The notes beneath the pieces were generated by a model that did no database searches, was not told the DNA's origin, and saw only the letters and a program-made list of their open reading frames with translations. A stretch of 64,000 nt of DNA from Candidatus Blochmannia vicinus (GTDB lineage Bacteria > Pseudomonadota > Gammaproteobacteria > Enterobacterales > Enterobacteriaceae): positions 620,001 through 684,000 of the forward strand of contig NZ_CP097763.1 in the NCBI RefSeq assembly GCF_023586525.1, written 5' to 3'. The translations under genes and the position numbers were made by a program. Positions within the stretch are counted from its first letter, which is position 1; each line of letters opens with the position of its first letter. This document shows positions 1-9,910 of the stretch, piece after piece.

Positions 1-17
1 TTCCATTTCGAAAATAA
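1..17 (+). CDS. rplE: 50S ribosomal protein L5, last codons only (partial)
   Basis: Only the 3' end of this gene is in the window. Reading from base 3 gives Pro-Phe-Arg-Lys and a TAA stop at 15-17, which matches the FPFRK ending of enterobacterial L5. L5 binds 5S rRNA in the large subunit central protuberance. rplE directly precedes rpsN in the spc operon, so the position agrees with the tiny match. The identification rests on four residues plus synteny. Confidence 0.7.
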
Positions 18-47
18 TCTTATCCCTTCAAATAAGAGAGTTAAAAC

Positions 48-353
48 ATGACTAAAGAGTCCGTAAAGGCGCGCGAAATAAAGCGTCTAAAATTAGTTAA
101 TAAATATTATACACAACGTATTTCTTTAAAAAAAATTATTATTAATCAACATCTGCCTAACAAAGAACGTTGGAACGCTGTTTTAAAATTGCAGACTTTA
201 CCACGTGATTCTAGTCCATCTAGACGACGTAATCGTTGTCGTCACACTGGTCGTCCTCATGCTTTTTTAAGAAAATTTGGACTGAGTCGTATGAAGTTAC
301 GTGAAGCTGCTATGCGTGGAGAAATACCTGGTCTAAGAAAAGCTAGTTGGTAA
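48..353 (+). CDS. rpsN: 30S ribosomal protein S14
   Basis: Small-subunit head protein that binds 16S rRNA. The product is 101 residues, the same as E. coli S14. The conserved basic segment [11 protein letters not shown] lies at residues 61-71. It is the zinc-free type, because the paired CxxC motifs of the zinc form are absent. The start is ATG at 48 with a purine-rich stretch (AGAGAG) just upstream. It follows rplE by 30 bases and precedes rpsH, as in the enterobacterial spc operon. Confidence 0.97.
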   Translation: MTKESVKAREIKRLKLVNKYYTQRISLKKIIINQHLPNKERWNAVLKLQTLPRDSSPSRRRNRCRHTGRPHAFLRKFGLSRMKLREAAMRGEIPGLRKASW

Positions 354-382
354 TCAATTATTTACTGTCGGAGCTCTACATA

Positions 383-778
383 ATGAGTATGCAAGATTCA
401 ATCTCGGAAATGTTAACTACTATACGTAATGGGCAAATTTCTAAAAAAGAAAAAATTTGCACCCCATCTTCCACAATTAAAGTAGCAATTGCTAATGTAT
501 TAGCAGAAGAAGGATTCATAAAGAAATATAATATTAAAGATAATGTTAAACCTGTTTTAGAAATATTTCTAAAATATTATCAAAAAAGAAAACCTGTCAT
601 AGATACTATAAAACGTATTAGTCGTCCTGGGTTACGTATCTATAGAAAGAGAAGAGAATTACCTCAAGTAATGTCTGGTATGGGGATTGTTATTATTTCT
701 ACTTCTAAGGGTATAATTACAGATAACAAAGCTCGTCAGCTTAATATTGGTGGGGAGATCATATGTTATGTATCCTGA
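383..778 (+). CDS. rpsH: 30S ribosomal protein S8
   Basis: Small-subunit assembly protein that binds helix 21 of 16S rRNA; in E. coli it also represses the spc operon by binding mRNA near rplE. I chose the ATG at 383 ([11 protein letters not shown]) over an upstream in-frame ATG because it gives 131 residues against 130 in E. coli and matches the family N-terminus. The C-terminal motifs STSKG and GGEIICYVS are conserved. Its last 11 bases overlap the chosen start of rplF. Confidence 0.96.
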   Translation: MSMQDSISEMLTTIRNGQISKKEKICTPSSTIKVAIANVLAEEGFIKKYNIKDNVKPVLEIFLKYYQKRKPVIDTIKRISRPGLRIYRKRRELPQVMSGMGIVIISTSKGIITDNKARQLNIGGEIICYVS

Positions 779-1337
779 TGCTAAACATATTTCTACACCA
801 CATGCATATAAAACAATCATTCTTGTTCCTAATATAACAACAATAAAACTACAAGACCGTTTTATTTATGTTACAGGCACACGTGGAACGTTAACTTTAA
901 AATTACATAAATCAATTGACGTGCAACAATTACATGACGAAAAAAAGCTGTTGGTATATACCAACGAAAATATTAATATTAAAAATAAAGCCTTAATAGG
1001 AACAACACACGCATTAATTAATGGTATGATTACTGGTGTCACAACAGGTTTTACTAAGAAACTACAATTAATAGGGATAGGTTATCGTGTAGCTGTTCAA
1101 AATAATATAATAAGTCTAACTATAGGATTCTCTCACTCTATTAATTATACTTTACCTGTAGAAATTACAGCAACATGTCCAAGTCAAACCGAAATTACTA
1201 TAACAGGGATAAATAAACAAATTGTTGGGCAAATTGCAGCAGATTTAAGATCACTTCGCCCCCCTGAACCTTTTAAAGGAAAAGGTATTCGCTACATTAA
1301 TGAAATAGTACATAACAAAGATACTAAAAAAAGATGA
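768..1337 (+). CDS. rplF: 50S ribosomal protein L6
   Basis: Large-subunit protein near the factor-binding centre. Clear L6 signatures include [14 protein letters not shown] and the C-terminal [11 protein letters not shown]. From the first ATG (768) the protein is 189 residues, about 12 longer than E. coli L6. The extra residues lie before the segment that aligns with the usual start. No other ATG, GTG or TTG nearer that point is in frame, so the gene overlaps the end of rpsH by 11 bases. The product is certain; the exact start is not. Confidence 0.95.
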   Translation: MYPDAKHISTPHAYKTIILVPNITTIKLQDRFIYVTGTRGTLTLKLHKSIDVQQLHDEKKLLVYTNENINIKNKALIGTTHALINGMITGVTTGFTKKLQLIGIGYRVAVQNNIISLTIGFSHSINYTLPVEITATCPSQTEITITGINKQIVGQIAADLRSLRPPEPFKGKGIRYINEIVHNKDTKKR

Positions 1338-1368
1338 TGATTATCAATCGTATAGAGAATAATATAAT

Positions 1369-1722
1369 ATGAATAAAAAAGATGCTCGTATTAAAAGAGC
1401 TATAAAAGTACGAAAGAAATTATATAAATTAGGAGCTACTAGATTAGTAGTACATCGGACTTGTAAGCATATTTACGCGCAAATAATTTCAAAGGACAAT
1501 TCAGATGTATTAGTCACAGCTTCTACGACGGAAAAATTGATTTCAAATCAAGTACAAATAACTAGTAACAAAAAAGCTGCAGCTATAGTAGGAAAAATTA
1601 TTGCAGAACGTGCAACAAAAAAAAATATTAAAAACGTATCTTTTGATCGTTCTGGGTTTAAATATCATGGTAGAGTACAAACGTTAGCTAATTACGCTAG
1701 ACAAGCTGGGCTAAGATTTTAA
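1369..1722 (+). CDS. rplR: 50S ribosomal protein L18
   Basis: 5S rRNA-binding protein of the large subunit, working with L5 and L25 in the central protuberance. The 117 residues match the E. coli length. The basic N-terminus ([10 protein letters not shown]) and the C-terminus [23 protein letters not shown], here naming only its key parts FDRSG and YHGRV, are typical. It sits 31 bases after rplF and 15 before rpsE, in spc operon order. Confidence 0.96.
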   Translation: MNKKDARIKRAIKVRKKLYKLGATRLVVHRTCKHIYAQIISKDNSDVLVTASTTEKLISNQVQITSNKKAAAIVGKIIAERATKKNIKNVSFDRSGFKYHGRVQTLANYARQAGLRF

Positions 1723-1737
1723 ATTAGGGCAAATAAA

Positions 1738-2262
1738 ATGAAATATTTTGATAAACAGCCTGGTGAATTGCAAGAAAAACTAATTACGGTAAACCGAGTT
1801 TCTAAAACTGTTAAGGGTGGTCGTGTATTTAGTTTTACAGCATTAACTGTAGTAGGAGATACAAATGGTCGTGTAGGATTTGGTTACGGTAAGGCTCGTG
1901 AAGTTCCATCGGCCATTCAAAAATCAATGGAAAAAGCTCGCCGTAATATGATAATTGTCTCCCTATATAAAGGCACTTTACAACATGCAGTCAAAGGAAC
2001 ATATACAGGTTCTCATATTTACATGAAACCTGCTTCTGAAGGCACTGGAATTATCGCTGGAACTACAATGCGTGCTATCTTAGAAGTAGTGGGAATACAT
2101 AATGTGTTAGCAAAAGCTTATGGGTCTACAAATCCTATTAATATAGTTCGTGCAACTTTAAATGCATTACAAAAAATGAAATCTCCCCAAATGATTGCAG
2201 AAAAAAGGGGTAAATCAATCAAAGAAATTTTAGGTTATTATAATTATGTTAAAAACTATTAA
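1738..2262 (+). CDS. rpsE: 30S ribosomal protein S5
   Basis: Small-subunit protein involved in decoding accuracy and mRNA helicase activity at the entry channel. The 174 residues compare with 167 in E. coli. The double-stranded RNA-binding S5 signature is visible as [14 protein letters not shown], and the C-terminal domain starts around [13 protein letters not shown]. The ATG at 1738 follows a GGGC purine stretch. The last 17 bases overlap the start of rpmD, which suggests translational coupling. Confidence 0.97.
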   Translation: MKYFDKQPGELQEKLITVNRVSKTVKGGRVFSFTALTVVGDTNGRVGFGYGKAREVPSAIQKSMEKARRNMIIVSLYKGTLQHAVKGTYTGSHIYMKPASEGTGIIAGTTMRAILEVVGIHNVLAKAYGSTNPINIVRATLNALQKMKSPQMIAEKRGKSIKEILGYYNYVKNY

Positions 2263-2425
2263 ATTGACCCAAACTAAAAGTTCTATTGGTTGTCTACCAA
2301 AACATAAGGCAACTTTGCGTGGCTTGGGTTTATCTTACATCAGAAATACTGTTGAAAGGATTGATACACCTTCCATCCGTGGTATGATTAGTTTAATTGC
2401 TTATATGGTTAAAGTAGAGGAATAA
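2246..2425 (+). CDS. rpmD: 50S ribosomal protein L30
   Basis: A small large-subunit protein of 59 residues, exactly the E. coli length. It reads [15 protein letters not shown], then [12 protein letters not shown], and ends IAYMVKVEE, closely matching E. coli L30. It starts inside rpsE (17-base overlap in another frame) and ends three bases before rplO. Position between rpsE and rplO is the standard spc order. Confidence 0.95.
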   Translation: MLKTIKLTQTKSSIGCLPKHKATLRGLGLSYIRNTVERIDTPSIRGMISLIAYMVKVEE

Positions 2426-2428
2426 ATT

Positions 2429-2869
2429 ATGTACCTTAATACTATTTCTCCGTCTAAAGGATCTAAACGTTTAAGTAAACGAGTAGGTCGAGGTATAGGG
2501 TCTGGATTAGGTAAAACAGGAGGGCGTGGGCATAAAGGACAAAAATCGCGTTCTGGAGGAAAAATACGTCTTGGGTTTGAAGGTGGGCAAACTCCTTTAT
2601 ACCGTAGGTTACCGAAATTTGGATTCACATCTCATAAAGCTATGGTTACCCAAGAAATCAGATTATCTGCTTTATCCTGTATTCCCAACAAAATAATAGA
2701 TATGAATGCTCTAAAAGAACATAATATTATTAAGAAAAAAATTAAATTTGTTAAAATTATCATGTCTGGAGAAATTAAATGTCCTATCATACTACATAAT
2801 AGCTTACGCATTAGCAAAGGCGCGCGAATTGCTATTCAAGCTGTAGGCGGGCAAATAAAGAAGGGGTAA
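2429..2869 (+). CDS. rplO: 50S ribosomal protein L15
   Basis: Late-assembly large-subunit protein. The 146 residues compare with 144 in E. coli. The glycine- and basic-rich N-terminal extension that threads into 23S rRNA is clear ([21 protein letters not shown], residues about 14-34), followed by the globular domain. It starts three bases after the rpmD stop and precedes secY by 13 bases. Confidence 0.97.
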   Translation: MYLNTISPSKGSKRLSKRVGRGIGSGLGKTGGRGHKGQKSRSGGKIRLGFEGGQTPLYRRLPKFGFTSHKAMVTQEIRLSALSCIPNKIIDMNALKEHNIIKKKIKFVKIIMSGEIKCPIILHNSLRISKGARIAIQAVGGQIKKG

Positions 2870-2882
2870 TTTAAAAAATTAA

Positions 2883-4220
2883 ATGATGATAGTAACTAAA
2901 AACCGGCAACCTAAATCTGCTTTTAAAAGCATACAAGGTGGGTTACACGAATTGAAACGAAGAATTATATTTGTGATTAGCGCTTTGATTATTTTCCGGA
3001 TTGGATCATTCATTCCAATCCCAGGAGTGGATTTAATTGTTTTGGCAAAAATTATAGAACAACAACAGGGGACTATTATTGAAATGTTTAATATGTTTTC
3101 TGGAGGATCCTTAAGTCGTGCTTCTATTTTTAGTTTAGGAATTATGCCATATATTTCATCTTCAATTATTGTGCAACTATTAACCGCAGTACATCCTACT
3201 TTGATAGAAATTAAAAAAGAAGGAGAAAGTGGAAGAAAGCTAATTAACCAATATATTCGTTATGGTACTTTAATACTGGGAATATTACAATCAGTAGGAA
3301 TTGTCACCAGTTTACCCAGTGTGTCTGGATTAGTAATTAATCCAGGATTTTCTTTTTATTGTATAGCAATCATTAGTCTTGTCTGTGGTACTGTTTTTTT
3401 AATGTGGTTAGGAGATCAAATTACTAATAGAGGAATAGGAAACGGAATTTCGGTTATCATTTTTTCAGGAATAATTGCCGGATTACCACTCGCTATAGGC
3501 CATACTATAGAGCAAGTAAGACAAGATGAATTACATTTTTTCATATTAATTTTAATTATCTGTTTAATATTTAGTATTACTTTTTTCGTTGTATTTATGG
3601 AGAGAGGACAACGCCGCATTTTAGTACATTATGCTCATCGTCAGCAAGGTCGACGTATTTATGCCGCCCAAAACACACACTTACCGCTCAAAGTAAATAT
3701 GGCTGGCGTTATTCCTGCTATTTTTGCTTCCAGTGTAATTTTGTTTCCAGGCACCGTTGTTTCTTGGTTTGGTAGCAGCACCAGTTGGCAATGGTTAACC
3801 ATAATTTCTTTATATCTGCAACCAGGCCAACCATTATATATTTTACTTTATGCAGCAGCTATTATGTTTTTTTGTTTTTTTTACACATCTTTAGTATTTA
3901 ATCCGCGTGAAACAGCCGAAAATTTAAAAAAATCTGGGGCGTTTGTACCTGGAATTAGACCAGGAGAACAAACCGCAAAATATATCAATAAAATTATGAT
4001 TCGTTTAACTTTCATTGGAGCAATATATGTTACATTTATTTGTTTAGTACCAGAGTTTATGAGAATTGCTATGAAAGTCCCTTTTTATTTTGGAGGAACA
4101 TCTTTGCTTATTGTAGTTGTAGTGATTATGGATTTTATGGTTCAAATACAGACTTTAATGATGTCCAGTCAATATGACTCTGTACTAAAAAAAGCAAATT
4201 TGAAACACTTTAACCATTAA
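2883..4220 (+). CDS. secY: Protein translocase channel subunit SecY
   Basis: Central pore of the SecYEG translocon in the inner membrane; it works with SecA for export and with YidC/FtsY for insertion. The product is 445 residues (E. coli 443) with about ten hydrophobic segments. Recognisable motifs are [10 protein letters not shown] near residue 40, the plug and TM2 region [21 protein letters not shown] (key part [10 protein letters not shown]), and the cytoplasmic loop [10 protein letters not shown]. The SecDF-YajC partners are encoded at 17933-21148. Last large gene of the spc operon. Confidence 0.97.
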   Translation: MMIVTKNRQPKSAFKSIQGGLHELKRRIIFVISALIIFRIGSFIPIPGVDLIVLAKIIEQQQGTIIEMFNMFSGGSLSRASIFSLGIMPYISSSIIVQLLTAVHPTLIEIKKEGESGRKLINQYIRYGTLILGILQSVGIVTSLPSVSGLVINPGFSFYCIAIISLVCGTVFLMWLGDQITNRGIGNGISVIIFSGIIAGLPLAIGHTIEQVRQDELHFFILILIICLIFSITFFVVFMERGQRRILVHYAHRQQGRRIYAAQNTHLPLKVNMAGVIPAIFASSVILFPGTVVSWFGSSTSWQWLTIISLYLQPGQPLYILLYAAAIMFFCFFYTSLVFNPRETAENLKKSGAFVPGIRPGEQTAKYINKIMIRLTFIGAIYVTFICLVPEFMRIAMKVPFYFGGTSLLIVVVVIMDFMVQIQTLMMSSQYDSVLKKANLKHFNH

Positions 4221-4259
4221 TTAAAAATTTATAAATTTTATATATATAGGAAAAAAATT

Positions 4260-4376
4260 ATGAAAGTACGTGCGTCAGTCAAAAAATTATGTCGTCATTG
4301 TGAAATTGTGAAAAGACATAATATCATTCGAGTAGTTTGTCGTGTAGATCCAAAACATAAACAACGACAAGGATAA
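4260..4376 (+). CDS. rpmJ: 50S ribosomal protein L36
   Basis: A very small protein of 38 residues. It begins [18 protein letters not shown] and ends DPKHKQRQG. The zinc ribbon ligands are visible: CRHC, a third Cys in VVCRVD and the His in PKH, so this is the zinc-binding (C+) form. It lies between secY and rpsM, the standard place. Start ATG at 4260 after a GGAAAAAA stretch. Confidence 0.95.
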   Translation: MKVRASVKKLCRHCEIVKRHNIIRVVCRVDPKHKQRQG

Positions 4377-4409
4377 TTTTTATTAATATCAATTTTAGGA
4401 GTACAAATA

Positions 4410-4766
4410 GTGGTACGTATAGCAGGTGTCAATATTCCTGATCGCAAACATACCGTTATTGCTTTAATGTCCATTTATGGAATTGGTAAATCTCGTGCTC
4501 GATTAATTTGTTCAAATATAGGCATAAATGAACATTTGCAACTTTATAAATTATCTGAAATCCATATAGATAAATTACGTGATGCAGTAGACAAATATAT
4601 TGTAGAAGGAGATTTACGCCGAGAAGTAACCCTAAATATTAAACGTTTGATAGATCTCGGTACTTATCGAGGATTACGACATCGTCGTAATCTACCAGTA
4701 AGAGGTCAAAGAACTAGAACAAACGCAAGAACCTGTAAAGGTCCTCGTAAATCAATAAACAAATAA
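4410..4766 (+). CDS. rpsM: 30S ribosomal protein S13
   Basis: First gene of the alpha operon; S13 sits in the small-subunit head and contacts the P-site tRNA and the L5 bridge. The 118 residues match E. coli. The start is GTG at 4410, giving [10 protein letters not shown]. The helix-hairpin region IYGIGKSRA and the basic tail [17 protein letters not shown] are conserved. In E. coli S4 represses translation here by binding a pseudoknot around this start; I did not verify such a fold in this AT-rich leader. Confidence 0.96.
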   Translation: MVRIAGVNIPDRKHTVIALMSIYGIGKSRARLICSNIGINEHLQLYKLSEIHIDKLRDAVDKYIVEGDLRREVTLNIKRLIDLGTYRGLRHRRNLPVRGQRTRTNARTCKGPRKSINK

Positions 4767-4804
4767 CTTAAGTAAGTTTAACAAAAGAAATATACAAACA
4801 CAAA

Positions 4805-5197
4805 ATGATTAAATCATCCAATCTTCGAGCTCGTAGACGACTCAAAAAACAAATTTTAGATGGCATAGCACACATACATGCATCTTTTAATAACACTATA
4901 ATCACTATTAGTGATAAACAAGGCAATACTCTGGGGTGGACTACAGCTGGAGGCTCTGGTTTTCGTGGATCTCGCAAATCTACACCATTTGCTGCACAAA
5001 TAGCAGCAGAACGGTGCGCTGAAATAGTTCAAGAATATGGAGTAAAAAATTTAGAAGTTATGGTTAAAGGACCTGGACCAGGACGTGAATCTGCAGTACG
5101 AGCATTAAACGCATCAGGGTTCAATATTACTAGTATTACTGATGTTACTCCAATCCCTCATAATGGTTGCCGTCCTTCCAAAAAACGTCGTGTCTGA
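4805..5197 (+). CDS. rpsK: 30S ribosomal protein S11
   Basis: Platform protein of the small subunit. The 130 residues compare with 129 in E. coli. Conserved elements include [30 protein letters not shown] and the near-C-terminal [16 protein letters not shown]. The stop codon lies inside a small hairpin (5187-5207) described separately. rpsD follows 38 bases later. Confidence 0.97.
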   Translation: MIKSSNLRARRRLKKQILDGIAHIHASFNNTIITISDKQGNTLGWTTAGGSGFRGSRKSTPFAAQIAAERCAEIVQEYGVKNLEVMVKGPGPGRESAVRALNASGFNITSITDVTPIPHNGCRPSKKRRV

Positions 5198-5207
5198 AAG
5201 ACACGAC
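5187..5207 (+). terminator. Hairpin with nearby U-tract at the rpsK/rpsD junction
   Basis: A 9-bp perfect stem, GTCGTGTCT with AGACACGAC, and a three-base GAA loop. It contains the rpsK stop codon and is followed eight bases later by TTATTTTT. It resembles a weak intrinsic terminator or attenuator inside the alpha operon, before rpsD, rpoA and rplQ. It could instead be an mRNA processing or stabilising element. Function is inferred only from structure. Confidence 0.45.
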
Positions 5208-5235
5208 CAATGTTATTTTTAAGGAAATCAAATGT

Positions 5236-5859
5236 ATGGCAAAATATTTAGGACCTAAACTGAAACTCAGTCGTCGTGAAGGAACAGACCTTTTTTTAAA
5301 ATCTGGAATTCGTCCAATTGATTCCAAATGTAAATCTGAACAACCTCCAGGGCAACATAATATACGTAAATCTCGGTTTTCAGATTATGGAATACAGTTA
5401 CGAGAAAAACAAAAAGTTAGGCGTATATATGGTATTTTAGAGCATCAATTCTCCAATTACTATAAGAAAGCTACGCGCATTAAAGGAAATACCGGTGAAA
5501 ATTTACTTAAATTATTAGAAAGTAGATTAGATAATATTATATATCGTATGGGATTTGGAACAACGCGTGCTGAAGCTCGTCAATTAGTAAGTCATAAATC
5601 CGTTATGGTTAATGACCATATTGTTAATATAGCTTCATATCAAGTTGTGCCTAATACAATTATTAAGATACGTAAAAAATCACATAATCAATCCAGAATT
5701 CGTGCTTCTTTAGAACTCGCTGAACAACAACGAGAAAAATTAGCTTGGATTGAAGTCGATCCTATTAGATTTCAAGGAATATTTAAACGTTTCCCAGAAC
5801 GCAATGAATTATCTGCAAATATCGACGAACATCTAATTGTTGAATTATATTCAAAATAA
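5236..5859 (+). CDS. rpsD: 30S ribosomal protein S4
   Basis: 16S rRNA assembly initiator of the small-subunit body, and in E. coli the repressor of the alpha operon. I placed the start at ATG 5236 ([19 protein letters not shown]), since the upstream extension overlaps rpsK and has no S4 similarity. This gives 207 residues (E. coli 206). The S4 RNA-binding domain begins around [15 protein letters not shown]. An AAGGAA Shine-Dalgarno lies upstream. Confidence 0.97.
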   Translation: MAKYLGPKLKLSRREGTDLFLKSGIRPIDSKCKSEQPPGQHNIRKSRFSDYGIQLREKQKVRRIYGILEHQFSNYYKKATRIKGNTGENLLKLLESRLDNIIYRMGFGTTRAEARQLVSHKSVMVNDHIVNIASYQVVPNTIIKIRKKSHNQSRIRASLELAEQQREKLAWIEVDPIRFQGIFKRFPERNELSANIDEHLIVELYSK

Positions 5860-5893
5860 ACAAAACTTGTAAGATAATAAAAGAGAGGCAGTG

Positions 5894-6886
5894 ATGCAGA
5901 ACTCTGCAACAGAATTTTTAAAACCACGGTTAGTAGATATTGAACAAATTACTAAAACACGTGCTAAAGTTACTCTAGAGCCATTAGAACGAGGATTTGG
6001 TCATACTTTAGGAAATGCCCTGCGTCGTATTTTACTTTCATCAATGCCTGGATTTGCAGTAACAGAAGTTGAAATTGATGGCGTATTACATGAGTACACC
6101 ACAAAAGAAGGTATACAAGAAGACATTTTAGAAATTTTGCTTAACCTAAAGAAATTAGCTATTAGAGTTGAAGGCAAAAATAATATTACTCTGACTTTAA
6201 AAAAATCTGGTATCGGTCCTGTAATTGCAAATGATATTTCATATGATACTGATCTTGTAAAAATTATTACACCAGATCATATTATATGTCATATAACCGA
6301 TAAGAATACATCTATTAACATGCGTATAAAAGTACAATGTGGTCGAGGTTACGTCCCAGCTTCTGCTAGATTTAATCCTGAATCAGATATCTTACCAATT
6401 GGTCGATTATTATTAGACGCGTGTTATAGTCCGGTAGAAAGAATTTCTTATAACGTAGAAGCTGCTCGTGTTGAACAACGTACAGATTTAGATAAACTAA
6501 TTATTGATATGGAAACTAATGGCACTATAGAACCTGAAGAAGCAATTAGGCGTGCAGCAACAATTTTATCCGAACAACTTGCAGCTTTTATTGATTTACG
6601 AGATATACATCAACCAGAACATAAAGAAGAAAAACCAGAATTTGATCCAATTTTATTACGTCTTGTTGATGATTTAGAACTAACTGTCCGTTCCGCGAAT
6701 TGTTTGAAAGCAGAATCTATTCATTATATTGGAGATTTAGTACAACGAACAGAAGTAGAATTATTAAAAACTCCTAATTTAGGGAAAAAATCATTAACAG
6801 AGATAAAAGACGTATTAGCTTCCCGTGGATTATCTTTAGGAATGCGTTTGGAAAATTGGCCTCCGTCAAATATTTTAGATGGTTAA
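5894..6886 (+). CDS. rpoA: RNA polymerase alpha subunit
   Basis: Assembles the RNA polymerase core and contacts UP elements and activators. The product is 330 residues (E. coli 329). The N-terminal dimerisation domain carries [17 protein letters not shown]. The C-terminal domain, about residues 250-330, keeps the DNA-contacting [14 protein letters not shown] and the helix-hairpin-helix [18 protein letters not shown] chose the ATG at 5894 over the GTG immediately before it, to match the MQ.SATEFL start; AGAGAGG lies just upstream. Confidence 0.97.
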   Translation: MQNSATEFLKPRLVDIEQITKTRAKVTLEPLERGFGHTLGNALRRILLSSMPGFAVTEVEIDGVLHEYTTKEGIQEDILEILLNLKKLAIRVEGKNNITLTLKKSGIGPVIANDISYDTDLVKIITPDHIICHITDKNTSINMRIKVQCGRGYVPASARFNPESDILPIGRLLLDACYSPVERISYNVEAARVEQRTDLDKLIIDMETNGTIEPEEAIRRAATILSEQLAAFIDLRDIHQPEHKEEKPEFDPILLRLVDDLELTVRSANCLKAESIHYIGDLVQRTEVELLKTPNLGKKSLTEIKDVLASRGLSLGMRLENWPPSNILDG

Positions 6887-6929
6887 TATATTTATAATTC
6901 AGTATTATAATATAATAAAGGTAATGTAT

Positions 6930-7313
6930 ATGCATCATCGAAAAAGTGGCTCTAAATTAAATAAAACTAGCGCTCACCGTAAGGCTATGTTTCGCAATAT
7001 GGTTATTTCATTAGTAACTTACCAAATTATAAAAACTACTTTATCTAAAGCCAAAGCGCTACGTCGTATTATTGAACCATTAATTACGTGTAGTAAAATA
7101 GATACAGTTGCAAACCGGCGTTTAGTTTTTTCTAAAATTAGAGATAAAAATATTGTTACAAAATTATTTACACAAATTAGCCCACATTTTTTAAACCGTC
7201 CTGGAGGATATACTCGTGTGTTAAAATGTGGACCACGTAAAGGAGACAATGCTCCAATGGCATACATCGAACTAGTGGAGCGATCTAAAATAATAAAGAA
7301 TATAAAACAATAA
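6930..7313 (+). CDS. rplQ: 50S ribosomal protein L17
   Basis: Large-subunit protein near the polypeptide exit tunnel. Starting at ATG 6930 ([11 protein letters not shown]) gives 127 residues, exactly the E. coli length. The in-frame extension upstream is not L17-like and overlaps rpoA. Conserved parts are [10 protein letters not shown] and [12 protein letters not shown]. It is the last gene of the alpha operon and is convergent with fmt across 56 bases. Confidence 0.96.
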   Translation: MHHRKSGSKLNKTSAHRKAMFRNMVISLVTYQIIKTTLSKAKALRRIIEPLITCSKIDTVANRRLVFSKIRDKNIVTKLFTQISPHFLNRPGGYTRVLKCGPRKGDNAPMAYIELVERSKIIKNIKQ

Positions 7314-7369
7314 TTATAAATTAAATAATTCACTCACATAATAAAACTATAAATTCATATAATTTCGCT

Positions 7370-8356
7370 TCATTCTAATATTGAATTAGGTATAAACCAT
7401 TCTTTATATGCATTAAGGAGATCACGTATCAACGTCCTTTTTTTTCCTGAAATTTGTAACACAGTAAGTATTAATACTCCAGAACCAGTCACAACATAAA
7501 TACCATATGAATTAATTGATAATATAGTACCAGGTAACATAGATGCTAACGAATAATGACAGTGATCCATCGTGTTTCGATCGCCTACTTCGGCGCCCCA
7601 TACTCTAATACGACAATTTTTTATCAGAAAATAACTAATTGGCCATGGATTAAAAGCACGGATACAGCGCTCTAATTGAATTGCTGATAACTGCCAATCA
7701 ATACGTGCTTCCTGCTTAGTTAATTTATGTGCATATGTAGCATGAGTTAAATCTTGAGGTGTTAGTGTATATGTTTCTAATATAAGTTGATCCAATACTT
7801 GTAATAACATAATGGAACCCATCTTCGCTAATCTATTAGAAAGGGTATAACTAGTATCTTTTGGTAAAATATTACAAGGCATAACATGAAGAATATCGCC
7901 AGTATCGACACCCAAATCCATTCGGATAATAGTTATCCCTGTCACAACATCGCCATATTCCAACGCACGTTGGATTGGTGCTGGACCGCGCCAACGAGGT
8001 AATAATGAACCATGTACGTTAATACACCCTAGTCGCGGTATATTTAATATTTCTTCTGGTAAAATTAATCCATAAGATACAACTATTATTAAATCCACGT
8101 TAAGTTTTTTAACAATATAAATAATTTCAGAAATAGACAAAAAACTAGATTGAAAGAATGCTATATTGTGCTTTTTTGCCATATCATATAAAGATAGAAA
8201 ATATTTATTTTTTGATGCTTGTTTTTCTTGAGTAAAAATAGCTATTACTTGATGTATAGAAAAATAAACCAGCGTATATAAGTGCCATGCCGCAAAATTT
8301 GTAGTTCCAAAAAACGCAATACGCAATGATTTTATGTGTTTCATCATATATGACAT
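7370..8356 (-). CDS. fmt: Methionyl-tRNA formyltransferase
   Basis: Transfers a formyl group from 10-formyltetrahydrofolate to initiator Met-tRNA. The catalytic core is clear: INVHGSLLPRWRGPAPIQ at about residues 112-129, with the Asn and His that act in formyl transfer, and MDLGVDTGD about 20 residues later. The length is 328 residues (E. coli 315). ATGs at 8356, 8347 and 8344 are all possible starts; 8344 fits the E. coli N-terminus best. It is downstream of def on the same strand. The E. coli neighbours rsmB and trkA are missing. Confidence 0.95.
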   Translation of the reverse strand: MSYMMKHIKSLRIAFFGTTNFAAWHLYTLVYFSIHQVIAIFTQEKQASKNKYFLSLYDMAKKHNIAFFQSSFLSISEIIYIVKKLNVDLIIVVSYGLILPEEILNIPRLGCINVHGSLLPRWRGPAPIQRALEYGDVVTGITIIRMDLGVDTGDILHVMPCNILPKDTSYTLSNRLAKMGSIMLLQVLDQLILETYTLTPQDLTHATYAHKLTKQEARIDWQLSAIQLERCIRAFNPWPISYFLIKNCRIRVWGAEVGDRNTMDHCHYSLASMLPGTILSINSYGIYVVTGSGVLILTVLQISGKKRTLIRDLLNAYKEWFIPNSILE

Positions 8357-8379
8357 ACTAAAAATAAAATAAATACTTT

Positions 8380-8877
8380 CTAATATTTACAATAATTTTT
8401 CATTTTTTTATAAATTCTTTTAATTTTTAATGGAGATAAATAATCAATAAAAAGCTTACCGTATAAATGATCTACTTCATGTTGAATACAAATTGCTAAT
8501 AAATTATTTGCTTCTATCTCAAATTTATTACCATGTTGGTCTAATGACCGAACTATTATAGTTTCTGAACGCGGAACAATTTCATGTATCTGAGGAATAG
8601 ACAAACAACTTTCAGCCATACTAATAATACCTGTTCTTTTTATAATATTAGGATTAATAAGAACTAGTCGTTGCTTATTTTCTATGCAAAGATCAATAAC
8701 AATAATTTGTTGTTGAATATTAACTTGTGTTGCAGCTAAACCAATACCCTTGTTAAAATACATCGTATCAAACATATCATTTACAATCTGCCTAATATTA
8801 TTAGAGACTGCAATAACAGGATCAGCAATTTTTCTGAGACGTTCATCAGGATAACGCAATATTTCTAATATCGACAT
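8380..8877 (-). CDS. def: Peptide deformylase
   Basis: Metalloenzyme that removes the N-formyl group from nascent proteins, the partner step to fmt. All three family motifs are present: GIGLAATQ at residues 44-51, ESCLS at 89-93 with the metal-binding Cys91, and HEVDH at 133-137 with two metal-binding His and the catalytic Glu. The first motif 2 residue pair reads ES rather than the common EG. 165 residues against 169 in E. coli. def-fmt form an operon with 23 bases between them. Confidence 0.96.
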   Translation of the reverse strand: MSILEILRYPDERLRKIADPVIAVSNNIRQIVNDMFDTMYFNKGIGLAATQVNIQQQIIVIDLCIENKQRLVLINPNIIKRTGIISMAESCLSIPQIHEIVPRSETIIVRSLDQHGNKFEIEANNLLAICIQHEVDHLYGKLFIDYLSPLKIKRIYKKMKNYCKY

Positions 8878-9314
8878 AAATAAAAAATTATTAAAAAATT
8901 TTAAGTAAATTGTATATGATCTAATAAATTATGGATATAATTCAGAAAAAATAAATACAAAATATTCATATTTATTATATTTTTAAAAAATTTATTTATT
9001 TTAATAAAATTTTTATAATATTTAAATCCTTTAACTTAAGATATAGTTAAATAATCAAATATATGTAACTAATATCACTATACATATAAGTATATATGGA
9101 ATATTGAGTGAACTGTAATACAAACATGTAATAAAAAATATCGAATCATATCTATGTAATTTTAAATACATTAAAATAATCAAAACTTGAAATATTATAA
9201 TTTTATGTATACACTTTAAAAAAAGTTAATTGATTAATAATTTTTAAAAATCTTTTATAAATAGCGATTTAAACTAAGGAAATATTATATGCTATTTCCA
9301 TTAAATGATGATCT
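8878..9314. other. AT-rich spacer between def and tsaC
   Basis: No reading frame with recognisable similarity on either strand. In E. coli smf (dprA), smg and yrdD lie between def and tsaC, so these genes have probably been lost from here. It is a divergent region (def leftward, tsaC rightward) and should hold both promoters. I cannot single out a convincing sigma-70 promoter among the many TATAAT-like stretches. Confidence 0.6.
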
Positions 9315-9884
9315 ATGACAAAAATATTATATTCATCAAATATAAAAGATTTGCTAGCTCAATTATATCGAGGAAAGGTGATTATTTATCCAACAGAATC
9401 AGTGTTTGGATTAGGATGTGACCCTGATAATAAGTATGCAATACATACTTTGCTAAAAATAAAAAATAGGTCATGGAAAAAAGGTTTAATTTTAATTGCT
9501 GCCAACTACACACAACTACTAAAATATATTGACGATAGCTGCTTAAATGAAGAACAACGGTCCCGAGCTTTTTCTATTTTGCCTAGACCGACAACGTGGG
9601 TATTTCCAGCAAAAATAAATAGCCCATATTGGCTGACAGGTCAATTTTCTTCCTTAGCGGTACGAATTAGTTATTTTAAGCCAATTCAACGTCTTTGTTT
9701 AGCTTTTGGAAAGCCTTTAGTGTCTACTAGCGCTAATCTATCTGGACAACCTCCTGCACGTACTATCACAGAGGTATACAAACAATTCGGAAGTGAAATA
9801 TCCATTATGTATGAAGACGTACTTGGAAAACATAATCCTTCAGAAATTAGAGATATTATGACCAATAAATTAATTCGTAGATAA
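9315..9884 (+). CDS. tsaC: Threonylcarbamoyl-AMP synthase
   Basis: Makes threonylcarbamoyl-AMP from Thr, bicarbonate and ATP, the first step of the t6A37 modification of ANN-decoding tRNAs. This is the single-domain TsaC (YrdC/RimN) type, 189 residues against 190 in E. coli. The motifs are YPTESVFGLGCDP near the N-terminus and KNRSWKKGLILIA. STSANLSGQP at about residues 137-146 is also typical. It is followed 26 bases later by aroE, the same pair as in E. coli. Confidence 0.94.
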   Translation: MTKILYSSNIKDLLAQLYRGKVIIYPTESVFGLGCDPDNKYAIHTLLKIKNRSWKKGLILIAANYTQLLKYIDDSCLNEEQRSRAFSILPRPTTWVFPAKINSPYWLTGQFSSLAVRISYFKPIQRLCLAFGKPLVSTSANLSGQPPARTITEVYKQFGSEISIMYEDVLGKHNPSEIRDIMTNKLIRR

Positions 9885-9910
9885 TTTCTGTTATTGGAGG
9901 AGAGATATAA

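Noticed and set aside
2401-2628. Minus-strand frames inside the ribosomal protein operon
   Set aside because: They are shadows of rplO and neighbours on the opposite strand.
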